NCBI RefSeq assembly: GCF_028583425.1 | Contig: NC_072793.1 | Location: forward strand, 97,201,689 to 97,265,688 | Origin: Eublepharis macularius | Lineage: Eukaryota > Chordata > Lepidosauria > Squamata > Eublepharidae | Length of the DNA stretch: 64,000 nt | Direction of reading: 5' to 3' | Shown: positions 57,760-64,000 of the stretch, in pieces | Numbering within the stretch: position 1 is the stretch's first letter | Layout of the letters: every line of letters starts with the position of its first letter | Position numbers and translations under genes: made by a program | Notes under the pieces: generated by a model | What the model was told of the DNA's origin: nothing | Databases searched by the model: none | Seen by the model: the letters and a program-made list of their open reading frames with translations, nothing else

Positions 57760-58756
57760 GAGATCAGACAGCCAAAACACAGAGATTATCATCTTTCTAG
57801 GAAAATACATTATATGCAACCATAGGTGTAAACTATAGATTACAGCAAAACTTTTATCTGTGTGGATCATGAAAAGCTATGGAGACTGTTAAAAGAAATT
57901 GAGGTGCCACAACATCTGCTTGTTTTGTTGCACAACCTGTACTCTGGACAAGAGGCTACTGTCAGGACAGAACATGGAGAAACAGAATAGTTTCCAGTTG
58001 GCAAGGGTATCAGACAAGGATGCATATTATCTCCCTACCTGTTCAACCTCTAGGCAGAGCATATCATAAGGAAAACTGGATTAGATCTAAAAGAAAGTGG
58101 AGTGAAAATTGTTGGAAGGAACATTGACAATTTTAGATATGCAGATGACACCACGTTACTGGCAGAAAATAGTGAATACTTGAAATGACTACTCATGAAG
58201 GTTAAAGGAGAAAGCACCAAAGCAGGCTTACAACTGAACATCAAGAAGACAAAAGTAATGACTACTGAGGAATTACACAATTTTAAAGTTGAGAATAAGG
58301 AAACTGAAATTGTCCAAGATTTTCTATTCCTTGGCTCAATCTTCAGTCAAAAGGGAGACTGCAATGAAGAAATCAGAAGAAGATTGAGACTTGAAAGAGC
58401 AGCTGTGAGGGAGCTAGAGAATATCCTTAATGATGTCTCTCTGGGAACCAAGATCAAGATAATCCAAACTGTGGTATTCCTCATTACTATGTATGGATGT
58501 GAAAGTTGGAGAGTGAAGAAAGCTGACAGGAAAAAAATGGATTCATTTAAAATGTGGTGCTGGAGGAGAGTTTTGTGGATACCATAGACAGCCAGAAAGG
58601 CAAATAAGTGGGTACTGGATCAAATCAAGCCTGAATTCTCCCTAGAAGCTAAAATGACAAAACTGAGGCTATTGTACTTTGGTCACAACATGAGAAGACA
58701 AGATTCTCTGGAAAAGTCAATAATGCTAGGAAAAGTAGGAGGAAAAGAGGAAGAGG
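57760..58756 (+). mobile_element. Decayed RTE/BovB LINE fragment
   Basis: Collinear with the reverse transcriptase C-terminal half of BovB: VDHEKLWRLLKEI, GQEATVRTEHG, RQGCILSPYLFNL, FRYADDTTLLAE (catalytic YADD), AGLQLNIKKTKVM, DFLFLGSIFSQKGDC, MYGCESW, MWCWRRVL and FGHNMRRQDSLEKSIMLGK. At least four in-frame stops show it is dead. It is cut at about 58757 where the DIRS sequence begins. Confidence 0.88.
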
Positions 58757-61700
58757 AAGTTCAACCCTGTTATTACCATGGATCTCTATCTGCGCCAGTG
58801 GATAGAGAAGGCAAGAAACTGGGTGCTATCAGCTGTAAAGTCTACTCTTCTGCAGTGCTCAATTTTAGGATTGCTCATTACCAGGCTATAATGGGTTCCT
58901 ATAACCTTTATCTATGGGACTGTCTTTCACACTGTATCCAGGATGTCCCTGATGATAGACATGTAATGGTGAAGCTCCTGCAAGGGGAGGCATCTAGATT
59001 GGCAAAGCAGCAGATGACTAGGGGGAAACATGCAGCTGATTGCTCTGCGAAGTCGACGGCCTTGGCCTTTACTTTGAGACATCATGCATGCCTTCATTCT
59101 ACCGCACTTCCTAATTATAAGAATTGAGTTGAAGATCTTCCTTTCAAAGGGGTTTTCAGAAAAGACTGACGATTCTTTGCATCAAATGAATATCACCAGA
59201 CTGCGAAGTCATTGGGAGTCATTGCTTCATCTCAAGGCCAAGCAACTAGACCAGGGTTCCAAGCTTCACCACCTTATCACAGCCATCAAGGAAGGTACCA
59301 GTTTCAACAACCTTATAACCAGCATCCTTTCGTTCCATACCACTGTCAGCAATCTAAGAGGACTCCAAGGCTGAGGGGGAAAGCCATCTCGCTCCCATTC
59401 ACCAAAACTGTCCTCTCAGGGACAGAAGTCTGTGTTCTGACTAGGACAGGATGGATCCACCTCTTCTGTCTTCTTCTTGGACTGACTGCAACCATTTCTA
59501 CATGTTTGGGAGTCTATCACAAATGACTCATGGGTGCGTTCAATAATCGAGCATGGTTATAAGTTGCATTTCTCTGAAGTTCCTTCATTAATGTTAACCC
59601 CTCCAAGTTCTAGTTCCTGTTCAGTTCCGTTTCAAGAGGCAATTGCAAATTTATTAAAAAGGGGGGCAGTTCAAAGAGTCCCAGTGTCACCACCCTCTTA
59701 CGGGTTTTATTCTAGATATTTTTGATTGATAAAAAGATGGAGGGATAAGCCCATACTGGACCTATGTAAGCTCAACAAATTTATTAAAGTTCAAAAATTC
59801 CGTATGCTTATGCTATCAACAGTCATTCAACTTTTAGAGTGTAATACTTGGTTTGCAGTTGTCCATTTGAAAGACGCTTACTTCCACACTTCCATACATC
59901 CTGACCACAGGAAATACCTTAGGTTTCAATGTCACAGTGTGAGTACACTGTGCCTCCCTTTGGTTTATCATCTGTGCCGTGCGGTTTACCCATATTTAGA
60001 TGATTGGTTGCTTGTGGTGGAATCGGAATCATTACTATATGACCATATACGACTTACATATTTCTAATTTGGTCCTCCTGATTAATTGGGAAAAATCTAA
60101 TCTATTGCCCAGTAAAGTTGTCCAGTTTATTGGGGCTAAACTTGACTCTTGTCAGGGGAGAGCCTTCCTACCATTAGACTGACTACAGAGCATACAATCT
60201 TTAGCAAGGTTTTTCCTTTCCAAACATTAACAAATGGCCTTAGTTGTCCAAACACTACTAGGTCTCATGGTATCTACCACTTCTGTGGTGGTTTTCGCTC
60301 GATTAAGGATGAGACCTTTACAAAATTGGTTTGTGTGGAAATTTAATCCTAGAACGATCAGCCAACAGATTAAACTTTCTGTCCCAAGATCTGTTTTAAA
60401 ATCTTCAGTATGATGGACACAATGTGAGAACTTAAATCAAGGTTACCCCTTTGGGAAGCTTCCAGCTGACATGCTTCAGCATTAGGTTGGGGAGCTCACT
60501 GTGGGCATTTATCGACCCAAGGGCCATGGTCTAAGAGCGAAATGAAGTTGTACACCACTGTATTAGAACTCAGGGCGATCCGTTATTCCCTTGTTTCTTT
60601 TGCAGGTGTGCTGTGCAACAGTAGAGTGCAAGTCCATATGGATAACACTACAGCCCTTGATTATCTAAATAAGGAAGGGGGGATAGCATCCCTCACTCTC
60701 TGTGCTGAAGTGATGGCTCTTTGTGTTATCACAGGTCCTTCACATAGTGGGAATAATAAACAGCAGAGCAGATGTCCTTAGCCGAAATTTTTTCTCACAA
60801 CATGAAAGGTCACTAAACAAGAAATATGCCCTACCTGTTTTCCATTTGTGGGGGTTTCCTTCCATAGATCTGTTTGTCATGAGGCAAAACAAGAAGGCTA
60901 AACTGTTCTGTTCACGGGCAGGGACAGACCCTTTATCTCTAGGGGATGCTTTTCAGATCCCATGGGAGAAGGGACTCTTTTATGCCTTCCCACCTACACC
61001 TTTGACAACAAAGGTGTTGTGTAGGATCTGGCACTTCAAGACACATTGCATTCTAGTTACTCCTTTTTGGCCCCATTGGGAATGGTTCACTACACTACAG
61101 GCTGTGGCTCTAGACAAATGTATGCACTTTCCAGCGGTCCCAGACCTTCTAATCAGAGGGTGTGTGGCATCACAATATAACCACCTTGCGGCTGACAGCA
61201 TGGTTGCTGAATCCACCAGATATATATTTTCTGACAAAGTGATGCAAATTTTATTGAATACCAAGAAAGCTTCAACACATTCAGCTTATGGATGTAAGTG
61301 GAGTCGGTTTAGTAAATGGATAGCTCCTAAACAACTCTCCCCATTCAATTGCCCATTAACGTGCATTTTTTATTCTTTGTTGTACCTCCATGACCAAAGA
61401 CTTTCAGTTTCCTCAGTTAAGGTACAACTTGCTGCCATTTCTGCCTTCCATGAGACAGTGGATGGCAAGATGGTTTTTTCCCATTGTATGTTGAAAAAAT
61501 TCCTTAAAGGAATGTTTAAGGCCTTTCCACCAAGGTCTTTGCTGGTTCCTCAGTGGAGTCTTTCCTTGGTACTTGCCCAGATTATGCTGTCCCCTTTTGA
61601 ACCACAATCATCTTGCCCACTTTCTTTGCTGCCATGGAAGGTAGCCTTGCTGCTTGCAGTTACCGCTGCAAGACGGGTGGGAGAGATCACTGCTCTTAGA

Positions 61701-61994
61701 CTGGATGCTCCGTTCCTTCAACTTTCTCAGGATAAAGTGGCATTGCATACTAGTATAGAGTTTCTTCCCAAAATGGTATCTAAATTTCATTTACTGCAAA
61801 AAATGCTCTCCATGTTTTTTCCCTAACCCTACTTCTGCTGCAGAGTGTACCTTGCTCAAATTAGATCTTAAGAGGGCATTACTGTATTGAACCAAAAGTT
61901 TCCGTAAAACAAGGTCATGGTTTGTCTGCTGGTGGAGTCCTAAGACTGGGCATCAAGCTTCCTCACGGACTATATCCATATGGATTGTTTCAGC
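58757..61994 (+). mobile_element. DIRS-type tyrosine-recombinase retrotransposon, 5'-truncated
   Basis: Order of domains: C-terminal Gag-like (58770-59127), reverse transcriptase (59530-60180), RNase H (60540-60780) and tyrosine recombinase (60770-61990). Gag has HYQAIMGSYNLYLWDCL and LAKQQMTRGKHAAD. RT has KPILDLCKLNKFI, FAVVHLKDAYFHTSIHP and the catalytic YLDDWLLVVE. RNase H has TTVLELRAIRYSL and VHMDNTTALDYLN. The termini needed for DIRS replication were not found, and stops and frameshifts break the frames. Confidence 0.85.
60723..61826 (+). pseudogene. DIRS RNase H C-terminus and tyrosine recombinase
   Basis: A 367-residue open stretch. It starts at the RNase H end (GIINSRADVLSRNF), passes through a linker (PSIDLFVMRQNKK, LFYAFPPTPL) and enters a tyrosine recombinase with TAARRVGEITALR, which carries the first catalytic Arg. 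The remaining C-terminal part is frameshifted; GHQASSRTISIWIVSAM at about 61945-61995 matches the expected recombinase end. The enzyme would have joined circular DNA to the genome, but this copy is broken. Confidence 0.8.
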
Positions 61995-62604
61995 TATGCA
62001 GAGGAGTTAGCCATGTTAGTCTGTGGTAGCAAAATCAAAAAGAGTCCAGTAGCACCTTTAAGACTAACCAATTTTATTGTAGCATAAGCTTTTGAGAATC
62101 AAGTTCTCTTCGTCAGATGCATGGTACAGAAACTGGTCAAATATAGAAGAGGAGGGGGGAGGGGAGGAGAGAGAAGATGCAATTAGGCGGGGAGAGGGAG
62201 GATGCAACCAAAACATTCCTTTGCTAGTAAACATCTCCTTTTGGAGTGGAGATTAATTGGCTTGTGTGAGGCTTCAAAGGAGTTTGCCCCGTTGGTTTGT
62301 AGCAGCAAAACAACCAGACCATCCAATTCCAATGTAGTATAAGCCTTCGATAACCACAGCTCTCCCCGTCAGATGCATCTGACAAAGAGAACTGTGGTCC
62401 CCGGAAGCCCATGCCAGGTGCCACTGGGCTCCCCTAGACCCCGCCTCTGTAAAGGAAATCTGTGATAATGTGATAACCATTCATAGTCCCTATTCAGTCC
62501 CAGCTTGACAGAGTCACATTTGCATATGAATTCCAATTCAGCAGCCTCCCGTTGGATTTTGTTTTTGAAAGGTTTCTGTTGAACTACAGCGACCTTTAAG
62601 TCTT

Positions 62605-62790
62605 AAATGGAATGTCCTTGTAGATTGAAGTGTTCTCCCACTGGTTTCTGGATGTTTCCATTTCTAATGTCAGATTTGTGTCCATTTATTCTTTTGCGTA
62701 GAGGTTGGCTGGTTTGTCCAATGTACAGAGTTGAAGGACATTGTTGGCACATGAGGGCATATATCACATTGGAGGATGAGCAGCTGTAAG
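62605..62790 (-). pseudogene. Penelope-like GIY-YIG endonuclease segment
   Basis: Reads VIYALMCQQCPSTLYIGQT, SQPLRKRINGHKSDIRNG and PVGEHFNLQGHSI, with the LYIGQT and RKRINGHKSDI motifs of the GIY-YIG domain that makes the target nick in these elements. It is out of frame with the reverse transcriptase. Confidence 0.85.
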
Positions 62791-63942
62791 AGCCAGAGAC
62801 AGTGTAGTTGATGCCATTGGGTCCTGTAATTGTATTCCCTGGGTAGATATAGGGGCAGAGCTGGCATCTGGGTCTGTTGCAGGGCCTGGTACCTGTGCTG
62901 GTGACTCTGCTGGCCGATTCATGATTGTGAGTGAGAAGTCGTTTAAGGTTGGGGGGCTGTCTGTAGGCAAGGAAAGGTCTTCCACCCAGGGCTTCTGAGA
63001 GAGAGGTATCATTTTCCAGGATGGATTGTAGCTCACTGATGATACGTTGGATGGGTTTGAGCTGGGAGCTATAGGTGTTCTGTTGTTAGTTCCTTTAGGT
63101 TTGTCCTGGAGCAGACTGTTTCTGGGTACTAGTCTGGCCCTGTTGATTTGTTTCTTCACTTCATTTGGTGGGTACTGTAGTCCCAAAAATGCTTGTTGTA
63201 AATCTCTTAAGTGTGAGTCTCGGTCGAGAGCATTGGAGCAGATACGGTTGTAACGTAAGGCTTGGCTGTAGACAATAGACCGAGTGGTATGTTTAGGGTG
63301 GTAGCTGGAGACATGTAAATATGAGTATCGGTCTGTTGGTTTCCGGTATAAGGTGGTATTTATTTGTCCATTATGTAGTTGTACAGTGGTGTCCAGGAAG
63401 TGTACCTGTTGTGTAGAGTGGTCCAGGCTTAGGTTGATAGTAGGGTGAAAGTTATTGAAGTCCTGATGAAATCTTTCAAGGGCTTCCTTCCCATAGGTCC
63501 AAATGATGAAGATGTCATCCAATAACCTTAAGTACAGGAGTGGTTTCAGTGGATGGGAGCTGAGGAAGCGTTGCTCCAAGTCCGCCATGAATATGTTAGC
63601 ATATTGTGGTGCCATGCGTGTGCCCATGGCTGTGCCATTAATCTGTAGATATAAGTTGTCACCAAATTCGAAGTAATTGTGAGTGAGTATGAAGTGACAA
63701 AGTTCAGTGGTGAGGTGTGCTGTGGTTTTGTCCGGGATAATATTCCTTATGGCTTGCAGTCCATCCGCATGTGGGATATTGGTGTATAAAGCCTCCACAT
63801 CCATGGTTGCTAGGATGGTGTCATCTGGTAGGTTGTCAATGGACTGTATTTTCCTGAGGAAGTCAGTGGTGTCCCGTAAATAGCTGGGTGTGCTGGTGGC
63901 ATAGGGCCTGAGGATAGAGTCCATGTATCCTGAGACTCCCAC
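62764..63942 (-). pseudogene. Penelope-like reverse transcriptase, C-terminal frame shifted
   Basis: 392-residue stretch with ATMDVEALYTNIPH, GTRMAPQYANIFMADLE, the catalytic LRLLDDIFIIW, HFLDTTVQLHNGQINTTLYR and SSYHPKHT. The frame is open from upstream of 63942. Near 62890-62930 it shifts relative to the conserved downstream sequence, whose correct frame reads CPYIYPGNTITG, CSSSNVIYALMCQQC and the GIY-YIG segment. Confidence 0.85.
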
Positions 63943-64000
63943 TATGATAGTGTCTCTTCCTGAGACAATAGGGTGTCCTGGGTTACCCGGTTTATGGATT

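Larger units (their letters stand above)
61995..64000 (-). mobile_element. Penelope-like element, 3' part, runs off the window
   Basis: Minus-strand reverse transcriptase followed by a GIY-YIG endonuclease and a terminal repeat (61995-62110) that also occurs as solo copies at 13740, 22895 and 33210. The 5' end lies beyond 64000. Confidence 0.88.

Noticed and set aside
58654..59127. 157-residue protein as a novel gene
   Set aside because: The first third is BovB and the rest DIRS Gag; the fusion is a junction artefact.

Overview
This window reads as nuclear DNA of a squamate reptile (a lizard-type genome). The genes are split by GT-AG introns and embedded in a transposon mixture typical of squamates: tRNA-headed SINEs with an L2-like tail, 5S-rRNA-derived SINEs, RTE/BovB, an L1 of lizard type, L2, Penelope-like elements, a DIRS element, hAT and other TIR transposons, and Helitron-like elements. 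No species can be named from sequence alone.

The protein-coding content is two head-to-tail genes on the + strand, both encoding acylaminoacyl-peptide hydrolase (APEH, a POP-family serine peptidase). Gene A (1305-7917) is the 3' part of a conserved APEH: 14 coding exons giving the last 453 residues; its 5' exons lie before the window. Gene B (11813-55187) is complete: 21 coding exons that splice in frame to 2,199 nt (732 residues). Gene B is a diverged paralogue with the same exon structure, an intact Ser-Asp-His triad (S572, D660, H692) and a longer C-terminal tail. It starts in a CpG-rich island about 3.9 kb after the stop of gene A.

The two genes differ greatly in transposon load. The 14 exons shared by both occupy 6.6 kb in A and 22.9 kb in B; B's first intron alone is 13.2 kb. 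That intron holds an inverted pair of ~1.1 kb repeats, a decayed L1-like element, a Penelope-like element with inverted termini, and a TIR element inserted in a Penelope terminus. Intron 16 holds a three-level nest: a hAT element (8-bp target duplication), a 6.8 kb full-length L1 inside it (17-bp target duplication), and an L2 3' fragment inside the L1 reverse transcriptase.

Downstream of gene B (about 55.9-64 kb) there is no host gene. A small Helitron-like element is followed by a decayed BovB, a 5'-truncated DIRS element and a Penelope-like element that runs off the window end.
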